64,000 nt of DNA from Eutrigla gurnardus (GCA_963514095.1 OY741282.1:20433102-20497101); one strand, 5' to 3'. Shown: positions 32,601 to 44,499, counted from the stretch's first letter. Notes: a model not told the origin generated them from the sequence alone. Numbers and translations are program-made.

Positions 32601-35600
32601 AAATAAAAGAACGAAAAACGGAAAATGACTCGTATCCCGTTATTCGTTTAAAAAACGGAAAACGAGAAACAGAAAACGACTCGTTAACTGATATTAGATA
32701 TTGTCTTCATGAATGGGATTCGGGGATGAAATAACAGGGCCATTTTTCATTCCAGATTTGCTGTACGTCTTTTTTAATGACCCGGAAGGCGCTGCGAAAT
32801 TACCTGAAAGCCTACCTGAGACATTTAGGGGAGCTCTAAAACACTGTTCATTAACGCTCTGACAGCGTCTGACGCTCGCGTTTTGAAATAAACCTACTGT
32901 TTTAAACTCGCACCAAAAGCGTTATGACGCGGACATAAAAGCGGTTCAAAACCGACGGGGAGAATCGGAGCCTCCGCCTCTTCGCCGCCGCCCCTCAGCT
33001 GTTGATCCTCGGTGTGCCGGGTCGGCTGCGCTCTGACCGACCGGGAGCCGCTCCGTGAGTCGGTGTCCAGCTCATGGAGCCTGCTAACAACAGCGCTTAA
33101 TTAACATAGTGTAGAGTCACACGGACCGGCTTTCACACTTTTCCAAAAGTGGAGCGTATGCCCATCTCGCGATCGCGAATGTAGAGTCAATTGATTTCGG
33201 GTTTAAAATGCATTGTAACGTCATCATAAATGTGTGCACATGTTGGTGTTAAAATGGTGTTTTGTCTCCGCCGTGCAGACGAGTTAGAAGCTTTAAACTT
33301 TGAATTAAAACTGTCAGCAGCATCAAAATGTCTGGTTGGTTCATGTTCAGTTGTCAGAGTTGATATTCCAATCAGGCTTCAACCTCTGGTTCAGAAAAGT
33401 GAAGTCAAGCCTGAAGGTCCTTAAAGCTGCATTCTCTCTGCTGGCCACTAGGGGGTGTTTTCATGAATAATATGTCTTCATTGCATCTGCATAGCTTTGA
33501 GTCTGCATGTGGGTCCTCCCTGCTGCTTCAGCCACCGTGACAACAATATTAGTTCATTTCATATAAAACTCAATAAACTCAACTGTATAGAAAGTGGTTC
33601 AAACTGGCTCCACCTTGACAGCAGAGACAGTCTGGTGTTGTAGTTCAGGCTCACATGTTCATGGAGTGACGTTCACAAACGTAGACTGACGTTTGCAACA
33701 GCATTTATAAACGCCAGGTGGATTTATAAAACTATTAAAACATGGAAATGCAGGGAAAAGATAAACAAGAGGTTTGGTTTTGATAAAAGTTTTGTTTTTT
33801 TCTTTTGCTGGCAAGTCGTTAGCAGCAGAAACAGTATTTCATCATCATGTTAACAGATTAGTAGCAAACGTGTCTTTTTAGGAATACATGAATATAAATA
33901 ACTGAATATTTGGTGCATGTAAACGCATCATTGAAAGCTTCATAGGTAAACTTCTCAAAGTAGTTGAATCTGACCTGAGAGTTTCCAGTCGACAGTGTGG
34001 ACTCTCCAGGCCAGCAGACAGCAGCTTCACTCCTGAATCCTGCAGGTGGTTGTTACTCAGGTCCAGGTCTCTTAGACTGGAGGACTGGGAGCTGAGAACT
34101 GAGGACAGACCTTCACAGCTTCTCTCTGAGAGCTTACAGCCACTGAGTCTGAAGAGGAATCAGAAATTAGTGATGAAACAATTACAAACAACTGTTCATC
34201 ACCTCAGGTTCTAACATTATTATCATAATGAAGTTAAATGATGTTTAACATGTTTGTTCATCAGGTTATTGTTGCAGCTGGGTGGTGTATTAGGCTCCAT
34301 GGTGAGGTTAACGTCACACTGTGCCATCTGTTTATTTCTGTCTGAGTCTTCTTTCAAGACTCTCACGTGACTCCGTTTCACCAATCAAACGCAGCCAGGC
34401 AGTCACATGACAGCACACAAACTCTCCACGCCCGGTTATAGATAGAACTCTTTTAACGTTTTTTAATTCTAAATCCTTGTCATTCAGAGACAAATGTGCA
34501 TAAATATGCAAGTGTATGTGCAATCATTTATGGAGGAGTCACAATATACCGCCCACTTTTTGAAATCCCCCCGACTTTTACCGTCTAACGTCAGTGAATC
34601 TGTCGATCCTATTTCACTTTCAGTTGTGAATCAGTTCATTTCTGAATGTTTCTGATGTGAGATTCTGTTTGTAGCTGCTCATCACTCAGATTCTTGTGGG
34701 TCGAGTCATTCTTATGTCGACAAAACTCAGAGAAAAGTTAGAATAAATGTCTTCGACATGACTATCGATCACTGTGTGTGTGTGTGTGTGTGTGTGTGTC
34801 GGTGAAACAGACAGAGAGGAGAGACGCTGGATGAAGCGGTGAGCTGTGTTTTTTCTTTTCTTTCAGCTGAGGTGACAAACGCTTCATGTTAGAGAAAGCA
34901 TTGATTTTTATGTAACTGGGGGGGTTAGCTGCCCTTCCAACGTCTATGCCTCCTGGTAGTCTCTCAGATCACCAGGTGCGGGGCCACAATAATCAGAATT
35001 TACTCAGAAGTTACTCAGTACTCGAGTAGTTTTTTCACTAAATACTTTCTTACCTTTACTGTTAAGTAACTATTTAGAACTACTTTTTACTTCTTTACCT
35101 TTTACAGTTGGGAAAACCAATCAAATGGTTCAGAATGCAGATAGAACCTTGTAATTCCAAGATGGTTTGTTGTTTTCTGAATGAAAAACTATATTTACAG
35201 AGCTTTGCTGGAGGCTTGGACCACCGGCAGCAGCCTCAGAAGAGCCTCCTCTGAAGCAGAGTATTCCTTCAGGTCAAACACGTCCAGATGTTTTTCTGAA
35301 GACAGTAAGATGAAGACCAGAGCTGACCACTGACCAGGAGACAGTTTCATGTAGGAGAGACGTCCTGAAGTCAGATACTGTTGGATCTCCTCCACCAGAG
35401 AACGATCATTCAGTTCATTCAGACAGTGGAACAGATTGATGCTTCTCTCTGGAGACAGATCCTCATTAAGCTTCTTCTTGATGTACTGGACTGTTTCCTG
35501 ATTGGTCTGTGAGCTACTTCCTGTCTGTGTCAGCAGACCTCGTAGGTGTTTCTGATTGGTCTCTAGTGACAGACCCAGAAGGAAGCGGAGGAACAGGTCC

Positions 35601-38600
35601 AGGTGTCCGTTTGGACTCTGTAAAGCCTTGTCCACAGCTCTCTGGTGCAGATGTTTTGGTTTAGGTTTGTCTCTGGAGACTTTAGACCACCAGGAGGTTG
35701 TTGGTTCTTCTGCCATCAGATTGACACCAGAGTTGACGAAGGTCAGATGGACATGAAGAGCAGCCAGAAACTCCTGAACACTCAGATGGACGAAGCAGAA
35801 CACCTGGTCCTGGTACAGTCCTCTCTCCTCTCTGAAGACCTGTGTGAACACTCCTGAGTACACTGAGGCTGCTTTGATATCGATGCCACACTCTTTCAGG
35901 TCTGGTTCATAGAAGATCAGGTTTCCTTTCTGCAGCTGCTCAAAAGCCAGTTTTCCTAGAGACTTAATCATCTTCCTGCTTTGTGGACTCCAGTGTGGAT
36001 CCGAATCAGCTCCTCCATCATACTTGACGTTCTTCAGTTTGGACTGAACCACCAGGAAGTGGATGTACATGTCGGTCAGGGTCTTGGGCAGCTCCCCTCC
36101 CTCCCTGGTCTTCAACACGTCCTCCAGAACTGTAGCAGTGATCCAGCAGAAGACCGGGATGTGGCACATGATGTGGAGGCTTCGTGAGGTCTTGATGTGG
36201 GCGATGATCCTGTTAGCCTGCTCCTCATCTCTGAACCTCTTCCTGAAGTAGTCCTCCTTCTGTGGGTCAGTGAACCCTCTGACCTCTGTCACCCTGTCAA
36301 CACACTCAGGAGGGATCTGATTGGCTGCTGCAGGTCTTGTGGTTATCCAGAGACGAGCAGAGGGAAGCAGTTTCCCCCTGATGAGGTTTGTCAGCAGTAC
36401 ATCCACCGAGGTGGACTCTGTAACATCAGTCAGGATCTCATTGTTGAGGAAGTCCAGAGGAAGTCGACACTCGTCCAGACCATCAAAGATGAACACAACC
36501 TGGAACTCTTCAAACCTGCAGATTCCTGCTTCTTTGGTTTCGGTGAAGAAGTGATGAATGAGTTCCTCCAAGCTGAACTTCTTCTCTTTCAGCAGGTTCA
36601 GCTCTCTGAAAGTGAATGGAAACGTGAACTGTATGTCCTGGTTGGCTTTGTCTTCAGCCCAGTCCAGAGTGAACTTCTGTGTTAACACTGTTTTCCCGAT
36701 GCCAGCCACTCCCTTTGTCATCACTGTTCTGATTGGTTCATCCCTTCCAGGTGAGCCTTTAAAGATGTCTTCTTGTCTGATGGTTGTTTCTGGTCTGTCT
36801 GGTTTCCTGGATGCCGTTTCAATCTGTCTGACCTCATGTTCCTCATTGACCTCTGCAGTCCCGCCCTCTGTGACGTGGAGCTCCGTGTAGACCTGATTCA
36901 GGAGGGTTGGGTTTCCTGCTCTTGTGATGCCCTCAAACAAACACTGGAACTTCTTCTTGAGGTTAGACTTGAGTTTACGTTGGTACACTGCACCAGCGGT
37001 TCCTGAATAAACAACAAAGGAACCCAGTTAGTGGATCCTACAGACCCTTTTACAGTCTATGAACAAGCCATGTGTTAGAGCCATGTATTCCTATAGTCCT
37101 CAGTAGTAGTGACATCATGAGCTTCTTTCATGATCAAATCAAACTAATGGAGACAAAATCAATCAGGTGCACCTGATGAAGCCAACAGAAGTAAAATAAA
37201 AGACATTTACAAGACAAACAGAACTGGAAGGATATATAACCCTTTGAACTGCAGCTGTAAAGCTCAGTGAGTCAGTCTAGAAATAAAGAGCCTCTTGTAT
37301 CGCCTCAATTCGCCGTTTTGGTTTTGAAAGGAAAATTCACCAGAATTAGATTTTTAAGGCAACAAAACAGAAACACTGAATTCTGGTTGAAAACATGGAG
37401 GTGTCCTCGTAGAAGCCTGTTTTAAATACATTTTTGTTTTCATCTACCAACTATTTAGTTCCTAGCTGAAAGTCACCAGTTAACAAGGTCACTGGGTGAA
37501 GTGAAACACCTGTTCCTCTGAAACGGTCGTGATCCTGTCTGAACTCTGTAGAACTTGAGTCTGTTGGAATATTGATTCTGACAACCGAACACGTAACAAG
37601 CAGACATTTAGATGCTACTAACAGTTTAAATTCACTGTTTAAAGCTTCTAACTCGTCTGGATGGTTGAAGCAAATCAACATTAACATTGACATCATGCGT
37701 ACATATATTTATGATGACATTGGCTGTATTCGGGTCTGTAGACAACCAGAGAACCTAAACATTGAAGTTGTGTGCAGCCTATTAGGAGAAATATGAAGTT
37801 CTTCATGTTGAATCCTTCTCTTCTTTCCACCATGTTAAATCTGTTAAAATCCTCTTACTGATCTGCAAACAGTCAGCCAGCTCCTCCTGCTTCATTCTCC
37901 TCAGGAAGTGCACTGTGATCTTCTGAAATGCCTCTCTGTTCCTCCTCTGCTCTTCATCCTCACCGTCCAACAACTCCTCGTCCTCATTCTCCAAGCATTC
38001 TGGGTAATCTGGACTCAGGACCTTCTGGATCTTCTTCAGCTCGTTCTTCACAAAAGTGACGATGTTCTCCTCCAGCAGCTGGAACAGAAGGATAAACTGA
38101 ACATGAACTCTAAAGAACCCAACATGGGATTCATGTGTGGGTCTGAGCAGCATGGAGACCACTAGAACCTGTTCAGCATTGAATCTGTAGTTGATGTGGT
38201 TAATAGTGTAAGGTGAGCTTGTACATGTACTCACCATAAATATGGAGTCCAGGTCTGTTTGATGCTGCTGGGTCAACAGAACCTCTGAGATCTGCTGAAC
38301 TCTGTGGAGAAAACCAAGTTTAAAGAGTCACTAAACCACAGACTGTAGATCAGAAGTGGACGTTGTCATGGCGACATCGCCTGTTGGTTTGTGGACTACA
38401 GTTTTGAAGCCTCAGATTCTGCACAAAGGGTGGATCTGATGAACACAAGCGGCAGAGCGGCACCCAGAGCGGCAACCTTACTGGATCTGGATCCATCTGG
38501 ATTCTGGTGTGAAGCTGCTAACAAAGTTAGCTTCATAGTTCAAGGTCAACTTTACAGCTAAGTGTTTAAGTCATCTTAGTAGCTAACCAGCATTGGTAGT

Positions 38601-41600
38601 GTGGTAGCAACCTGTCAATCAGCAGGTAAGCCCCGCCCCCTAAAGCATCCCCTGCTTTCTGGTCTGGTGGACTGTAAATGGACCATAATGTACTAAATGA
38701 ACATCATGCTGGATTGAAGAAGACTTGAAACTAGAGATTGAGACCATAAACTCATGTTTACAATGTTTACTGAGATAATACATCAAGAGAGAAGTAGGAC
38801 CATTTTCTCATAGACTTCTATACAACCAGAGAGGAGTCGCCCCCTGGTGGCCAGCAGAGAGAAGTAGGACCATTTTCTCATAGACTTCTATACAACCAGA
38901 GAGGAGTCGCCCCCTGGTGGCCAGCAGAGAGAAGTAGGACCATTTTCTCATAGACTTCTATACAACCGGAGAGGAGTCGCCCCCTGGTGGCCAGCAGAGA
39001 GAAGTAGGACAATTTTCTCATAGACTTCTATACATCCAGATAGATTGACAGTTTAAGGCACTTCAGCGTTGGCTTCACTTTACGGAACTGGTCAGCTCCG
39101 ATGTAAACCCACTTTAGCACATCTTAGCTTAGCTTAGCTTGCAGTAGCTGTCACGTTAGCCAATTTAGCTTCTCACTGACTCTTAACTTTTCTCTGGCTG
39201 GTCTAGACCTGATTCATCCTCTAAGGAGGGTTCAGGTTTAGTTCTTACCTTCCATCAGCAGCATGGTCAACTTTAAATGTAATAAAGCGGGGCATAGACC
39301 AGTCACTCTTCATGGAGACACAGCTGGGACCAGTTCCAGGTCCAGGGGAGTCTGGTCTCTGCTGCTGCATCCTGATACATTAAATACAATTTCAGATTCT
39401 AACTAGTTGAGCTTCATGAATCAGTTTGCTCTGTTTATCTTTATATTGATGAGTCTTGCTCTAAGAGACGATGCTAGTGTCTCAATACTCAATACTCAAT
39501 ACTATAAATGGATCTGGGTCACATTAGACCACGTTGTGGACCCGACTTAGTCCTGCACTGTGGATCCGACTTAGTGCTGCACTCAGCGTTTTGCTAGCAT
39601 AATGTTAGCTTTGTGGTTTGTAGCTGAGCCTAAGGGTTCTATAAGCTGAGCGGACTAGAAATATCTCCCGTTGCCAAGTCGTATCTAAGGTCCGTCCTAT
39701 TAACGGGAGCAGTGGACAATGTTTCCGTTGCATGAGAACCTTATGGGGTGACAATTGTAGAAGAAAATGTGTTACCTTACATCTCTTATTTGTTCCCCAT
39801 ATAATGTTCCTTTCTCTCGGGAACATCAAATGTCCTGCTGAGCTGTTTCTATTGAATTTAACCCTTGCAGTCTTGATGAAAAGACTCTTTGATCTTTCCC
39901 TCTTCCTGAACTGTTTGTCTTTCATACATTGATCAAGGCCCGATGAGTGACCCCTGTAGTGACATCGTCTAGCTCTCCCGAGAACGGTCACACCTTGTAG
40001 ATATCAACAGATGTCTCTTCCTCTGCAGAGAGACATGTGTTGATTCAATGCAAATCCACTCATGACACCTTCCCTTTTGTTCTCTCGACTGTCCTGTATA
40101 AATCCAACTCGGCCAGGCCATTCAACAGACTGGATCTTCATAGATACACTGTGAATTTCTTTTCTCCACTGTCAGTGATTAAACCTCATTTGAACCAGCT
40201 ACAGAATTGGACCTGAAGAGTTTTCTTCCACACAATGATGGGGAAACGGAGTTATGACTCGTGAAACAACTTTACATTTTGGTTGCAAAATCTCCACTGG
40301 GCGTCTGATGGTTCTGTCCTTCACGTAGTCCATTACCTCCTGATAATAGACACCTCCTCGGGTATTATCAGTTATGTTAAAACCTAAAATAAGAGTCTGG
40401 TGGATATAAAGTGTCTTACTTAATACTCTACAACCTCCCTTGAGTGAGAGGAAGACGGTGCTTGAGTTTAGTGTCTGTTTAGTTTGGAGTCTTTCTGTTC
40501 TTAGCTTAGCTTAGCCTGGCCGCTACTCTTCTATGTCATTAACGCTTTACTTTTCCCGTCTATGAGTCTTTTCTTTCAAGAGGTTTTCTCCTCATTGTCT
40601 CTTTAAGGTTGGATTTATTGGGACCTCACCATTAGGACTACACAATGCGGCCTACAAAAGCCTCCACATGCGGTCATGAAGGAACAAAGGAGATAAAAAA
40701 CTACAACCTCCATTTTAGTTTCACTTCTCACCTGGGTGCGAAGTGCAACGTCACACAACTGGTGCCCTATTGGCTGACAACCATTATTTTATTATTTTAT
40801 TGAATTGTTTGATTGTTTCATACTTCTATGCCAATGATCACGATCCTTGGCATGTGAGTATAAGACCTTTTATATTGAGACTGAATACAGTTTTAGCTTA
40901 TCTTTTCCCTGATCCCAGGGTGGTGCCCCGTTTATTCATGATTATATCATGATATATCGATATATTAAATATAGTTATTAATATTGATAATCATATTGAC
41001 ATTAATAATTAGCTGTTGATAACCAAATCTGCTCCTGCTACATCCCCAACAGATTGTTTATTTCATATTGTGTAGTTTAATCCCAGTTAAAAAGGATTTA
41101 ATTGGTCCTTTCTGTTCGAGCTTCAGTGAAACAAGAGACTGTCACTCATCGTGGCTCAGAAGACAGAACGGGTTGCAGGATTCAGGGCTGGTGGACTCTG
41201 AGTTATTGATTAAGGTGCTGGTCTAGACCTGATTCATCCTCTAATGAGAGTTCAGGTTCAGTTCTTACCTTCCATCAGCAGCTTGGTCACCTTTAAAGTT
41301 AATAATGATAGGCATAGACCAGTCACTCTTTATGGATACACAGCTGGGTCCAGGTCTTGGTCCAGGTCCAGGGGAGTCTGGTCTGTGCTGCTGCATCCTG
41401 ATGCAATAAATACAATTTAAGAAATAATTTTACTATGATATTATCCCAATACAATATTATCATGATACATAGGTCACGATATGGAGGAAACCCCCCCTTC
41501 CTATCTGCAATGTCATGAGTGGTGCAAATAAACATAAAACGATCCTGCTGTCAAACTAAGTAGTGTGAGGGGCAAGTTGCATTGTGGGAGATTGGCAGTT

Positions 41601-42282
41601 CAGACCATCACATTATTCATTCAGCAAATGTTTCATGTGTGTAAATTACAAACCACTCAGGTGGAAGATTCCATCAGCTGTTGTGAGTTATTGTTGATCG
41701 ACACTGTGTTTTTGTGGTCCAACAGACCAACAGAGAAAAGATCTGAATTTCCCAGTTAAACTTTCATTCCTATCATATCAATATTTGAAGCTGATCAGCT
41801 GAAGTGTCAGCAGGTTACAGCGTCAGGTCCAGGTGTGTGTCAGGTTAATATTTAATCTGAATATTTATTTGACTCATCAAACTTTACTGCTTCTTCTTCT
41901 CAGACAACTAACAGTATTGAAGGCAATTAAAGCTTCTGGTCTCAGTGATTGTTCACCAAAGTGAAAACAAATGGATTCAACAGTCGACACTAGATTCAGA
42001 TCATCCCCTACATGGACTACAAATGTCTGGACCAAGACCTGATTCTTCACCTCAGGACAGTCAGATAATAACAAGGTTCAGTTTTAAACTCAATAAAGCG
42101 ATCTAGTTAATATCATGTATATTTATGTTGTTGAGTGAGAATCATGATGGTGGAGTGATCTGAGTCCTGGACACTTCGAGATCCTCGTGTCACCTCTGAG
42201 CTTTGGTCTGGCTGTCATGTCCCCCATCCTGGGTGGTTTTAGAGGGAAGGACTCCGTCCTCTCGGTCCTCACACTGATTCAT
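28538..42282 (-). CDS. nlrc3l: NLRC3-like NLR gene, middle copy, complete (10 coding exons)
   Basis: Exons 42194-42282, 41269-41397, 39249-39371, 38235-38301, 37859-38078, 35199-37002, 33975-34148, 31213-31386, 30504-30550 and 28538-29070 total 3360 nt, an uninterrupted 1119-aa frame. Every junction has AG/GT and matching phase. Layout by residue: N-terminal start 1-29; two repeat modules to about 114; acidic helical region 137-209; FISNA about 235-295; NACHT with Walker A GVAGIGKT at 307-314 and Walker B VVFIFDGLDE at 378-387; two LRRs 811-926; linker 927-942; B30.2 943-1119. There is no PYD or CARD in the window. Family role: cytosolic NLR of the teleost-expanded NLRC3-like group, where B30.2 is the presumed recognition module. 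The gene spans the A/B unit border. UTRs are not defined. Confidence 0.9.
29270..29480. repeat. Interspersed repeat shared with NLR intron (reverse copy of Y-block flank)
   Basis: tgttggggaactagcaggag ... actcagtctcaatataaagg matches the reverse complement of 10225-10470 and 12790-13040. An unassigned transposon family is present in both orientations. The unit B copy, 57685-57775 plus 58724-58870, is split by an RTE LINE. Confidence 0.55.
29586..29636. repeat. (GT)n microsatellite, unit A
   Basis: About 25 GT repeats. The unit B copy (58946-59000) is slightly longer and followed by ttacaagatggcggctg, absent in A. Confidence 0.94.
29905..30145. repeat. 81-bp intronic minisatellite, 3 copies, unit A
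   Basis: Unit contains ggactaatgtgagctactat and ctggttcctccacatagtct. The period of 81 bp keeps a frame open by chance. Unit B has about 5 copies. Confidence 0.9.
30504..30550 (-). CDS. nlrc3l: Middle NLR gene, exon 9: short linker
   Basis: A 47-bp exon after CTGCAG encoding VDHGGQQRLRPGLRK, ending in phase 1 at donor GTGAGTATG. This VxHGGxxxLxPGLRKY linker joins LRRs to B30.2 in fish NLRs. Confidence 0.88.
30643..31213 (-). repeat. 40-bp minisatellite carrying LRR exon end and splice donor, unit A
   Basis: About 15 units of agactggacactctcag plus gtgaggacagatggacagac atc on the minus strand, starting at the true exon/intron border. Some units are 35-38 bp. Two donors are mutated (near 30776 and 31010). 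Confidence 0.93.
31213..31386 (-). CDS. nlrc3l: Middle NLR gene, exon 8: LRR whose 3' end seeds a minisatellite
   Basis: A 174-bp exon, SLSGCLITEDSCSSLASALD ... LDLSYNHPGDSGVKLLSAGL ... HWRLDTLR. Donor GTGAGG. The last 17 exon bases and the donor are the first unit of the tandem array at 30643-31213. Reading past the true donor gives TGA immediately. Confidence 0.9.
32350..32520. mobile_element. MITE-like repeat (cagtgttgggcaagttactt)
   Basis: Starts cagtgttgggcaagttactt and continues with alternating gtaat/attac motifs, a pattern common in short fish DNA transposons. The unit B copy is at about 62017-62170. Confidence 0.4.
32580..32740. repeat. Dispersed repeat shared with KLHL10 downstream region
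   Basis: aaataaaagaacgaaaaacg ... gaatgggattcggggatga also occurs at 21655-21790 and, in unit B, at 50280-50410 and 62245-62385. Family not identified. Confidence 0.6.
33975..34148 (-). CDS. nlrc3l: Middle NLR gene, exon 7: LRR
   Basis: A 174-bp exon, one LRR (LSGCKLSERSCE ... LDLSNNHLQDSGVKLLSAGL). Donor GTCAGA has a non-consensus C at +3. Phase 2 in and out. Confidence 0.9.
34465..34890. promoter_or_regulatory. ISRE cassette, copy B1, with 6-bp deletion in the ISRE
   Basis: Orthologous to 1316-1790, but reads ctatttcactttcag at 34609-34623. Six bases are lost, removing the 5' half of the ISRE and the TATA-like box. Confidence 0.5.
34773..34799. repeat. (TG)n microsatellite, unit B
   Basis: Shorter allele of 1634-1689. 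Confidence 0.94.
35199..37002 (-). CDS. nlrc3l: Middle NLR gene, exon 6: FISNA-NACHT
   Basis: A 1804-bp exon, fully open. It begins (A)GA ACC GCT GGT GCA GTG TAC (RTAGAVYQRKL) after TTATTCAG. It contains FISNA (VYTELHVTEGG), the phosphate-binding loop GVAGIGKT, Mg-coordinating FDGLDE, the sensor-like LWITTRPAA, and the HIMCHIPVFCWI and VFCFVHLSVQEFLAA motifs of NLR helical domains. It ends KAL at donor GTAAAT. NACHT is expected to bind ATP and drive oligomerisation, and all key residues are intact. Confidence 0.94.
37859..38078 (-). CDS. nlrc3l: Middle NLR gene, exon 5 (pre-FISNA)
   Basis: A 220-bp exon, LLEENIVTFVKNELKKIQKV ... ECLENEDEELLDGEDEEQRR ... ADCLQI, ending in phase 1 at donor GTAAGAGG. 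The acidic LDGEDEEQRR stretch is a family hallmark. Confidence 0.9.
38235..38301 (-). CDS. nlrc3l: Middle NLR gene, exon 4 (linker)
   Basis: A 67-bp exon, VQQISEVLLTQQHQTDLDSI then FM, donor GTGAGT. It restores phase 0 before the LLEEN exon. Confidence 0.83.
38785..39040. repeat. 70-bp tandem repeat, about 3.7 copies, unit B
   Basis: Same unit as 7642-7825, with one more copy. Confidence 0.85.
39249..39371 (-). CDS. nlrc3l: Middle NLR gene, exon 3 (N-terminal repeat, type X)
   Basis: A 123-bp phase-2 exon, RMQQQRPDSPGPGTGPSCVS then MKSDWSMPRFITFKVDHAADG. Orthologous to 8033-8155. Confidence 0.87.
39756..40232. mobile_element. Solo LTR with CAAT duplication, unit B
   Basis: Orthologous solo LTR with CAAT at 39752-39755 and 40233-40236. 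Confidence 0.82.
41269..41397 (-). CDS. nlrc3l: Middle NLR gene, exon 2 (N-terminal repeat, Y1-like)
   Basis: A 129-bp phase-2 exon reading RMQQHRPDSPGPGPRPGPSC and on to VSIKSDWSMPIIINFKGDQAADG. Its sequence follows type Y1 of unit A, although the flanks follow Y2. Confidence 0.87.
42194..42282 (-). CDS. nlrc3l: Middle NLR gene, coding exon 1
   Basis: ATG at 42282 starts MNQCEDREDGVLPSKTTQDG and ends at a GTGACA donor, 89 bp. It differs from the left copy by Asn for Asp at residue 2. Confidence 0.87.
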
Positions 42283-42349
42283 AGCAGAGTCTCCACCTGC
42301 TGGCAGAGACGTACACTGTCACTACGGCAACACTGACAACAGAGAGGCA

Positions 42350-42379
42350 AAGTCCCGCCCCTTCCTGTGTCTCCAATGG
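42350..42379 (-). promoter_or_regulatory. Candidate proximal promoter elements of middle NLR gene
   Basis: The same CCATTGG, aggaag and GC-box cluster as in unit A, 70-100 bp upstream of the ATG at 42282. Motif-based inference; no transcription start data. Confidence 0.33.
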
Positions 42380-43417
42380 GACCTCATTTCTTGAAAACTA
42401 TGAACGGTAGTTAACGGCGAGACCAATAATGTTTTGGTCCCGTTTGAGTTGTACAGCGTCCAGACGACAGCAGGAGAATCTCAAAGGCTTTCAGGACACA
42501 GCGAGACACAAAGTTACCGCTCCAGTTACAATATTTCAACTGACTCAAATACGCATTTAGTCCTTGTGTTAATCTTTGAGCTTTTCTTCATAGATAACTT
42601 TAGCTTCAATGCTAACATTTTATTCACATTGTAAATAGCTCAGACGTTAATGTCCAACATGAAGCCGTAGGGATGAATCCCTGTTGTCGTTAAACACCGT
42701 TGTCGTCCTGTCGTAGGGAGTTAGACCATGTCCATGTGTTTTTGTTTGTTTCTTTTGTTATCGGATTAGCTCGAACTCCGGTCAGGAAGTTACATTGTTA
42801 CGTTTATTGCTTTGGCCTTTTGTTCGACATGAACTTCCAACAAAGTCTCACAGCAATTAGTGAAACAGTCATGGAATTGTAATCTAGTCATTTGTATATG
42901 ATGACATGAATTTTACATTTTTTTCCTGGCATTCAGCAAACTGTTTGTACATTCAGTTGGTCGATATTATGCCACAAAACCAATGTTAGCTTTAGAAAAC
43001 AAAACCAACGTTAACTTTAGACAAAAAAAAATACTACATAGAAAGAATGAAATACTACATAGACATACAGTAGTACACAATGTTGTTTAATGGTTAGATC
43101 GGTGTTTTCAGGGACATTTTATTCAGATACATGCTAACTGACCACGTTGACTTCAACTAGCATTGCTAATAAACACTTACAAAACACTTGAGGCAATGCC
43201 CTTTAGACGTATTGAAATGACTTTGTGTTTTCCTCAAATCAGACTGGCTTTTTAGACATAGGGAACCTTTTATTTAATTGCAAATGTCGGACGTAAAGGA
43301 TTTATTTGTCCGTGTTTTCTGTTTCTTGTGTTTAACAGATAAATGAGAAGTTTCTGAGATGCAACGCTGAACATCTGGAGGCAACATTCATGCAGCGATT
43401 GGTCAGTCACACTCCAG

Positions 43418-44499
43418 GGCCCTCGTTTATAAAGCTTGCGTACGCACAAAATGGGGCTGGAAACGTGCGTACGCCACTTTCCACGCAAATGTTGTGATCT
43501 ATAAAAACCAAACTTGACGGGAAAGTGCGCGTACCCGTAAGCAAACTCTGAGGCATGCGTACCGGTACGCACATTCTGGAGACTGGAAGGGAATCAGCAG
43601 TAAACCTGAGAAGAACTATATATTTTTGATGACTCGCACACATTTAATTACACTCCATATCATACGTTAGATCTGCGTTATCATGAGGAACTCCAGCAAT
43701 GTTTTTGACGTTTTTAATGAGTGATAGTTTTTTTCATATTAACACCTTCTTCTAAAATCTGACTTGTATCTTAAATCAAAATCATTTTGAAATATTGAAT
43801 CAGCGCCGTCACCGCAGGAGGAGGAGACGGCCCAAATGCATGTAATAAATACAATAAATACCTTCCATTAGATCACTGTAGAACACAGCGGGAATAACTA
43901 AATATTCTCCTTATGTATGTGCATATATCATCAACACACATACATACAGCCATTAAGCCATCGTATACTTGTTACACTTTATCCTCCTTTTTAAACCACC
44001 AGAGCGCAGAGGAAATGCGCTATAATGAGTGGCACGCTCGTGGAGAGCGCAAATTTATCGATGACCCCGCCGTTGACTGCAGCAGCAATGTGTTGCCACT
44101 CGCACTGCGTCTTTTTATTCGTGATCCCGCTGCTGTGACCACTAAATTAAATTATTGTCCGGGCCTCCACCTCCCCAACAAGTGTCTCTTTCTCCGTTTC
44201 TGAAAAGTTACGTTTCTTCGCTATTTTTCTGACCTGTCGCCGTGATTCACCACACGGAAACGATTGCATGCCGGCTCATTAACATAGTAAAATGTGGGCG
44301 TGTACAGGGCGGGATTCAGGTACGCACACTTGTAGGTGATCCTGTGATTTATAAAGGGAACATTGCATACAGCTTGCGTGCGCACAGTTTTATAAATCAG
44401 ATTTTTTTTTGGCGCATGCAAACTTTGGCTTTTTGCGTGCGCCAAAACGCACGTACACTTTTAGTAAGGATCCTACGCACAGTTTTATAAATGAGGGCC
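43418..44499. mobile_element. Non-autonomous Harbinger-like element, unit B
   Basis: Orthologous copy with the same ends and CAG flanks (43415-43417, 44500-44502). It was therefore inserted before the segmental duplication. It contains small indels against unit A. Confidence 0.84.

Larger units (their letters stand above)
1..33167. repeat. Tandem segmental duplication, unit A
   Basis: The first bases of the window (cgcgatcgcgaatgtagag) recur at 33168 and 62815, and the whole order of landmarks repeats between these points. Unit A is 33167 bp, about 3.5 kb longer than unit B. The excess is mostly a Harbinger insertion (4538-6369) and an extra block of N-terminal NLR exons (9254-12428). The phase of the unit is arbitrary, because true duplication breakpoints cannot be seen. 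Confidence 0.93.
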
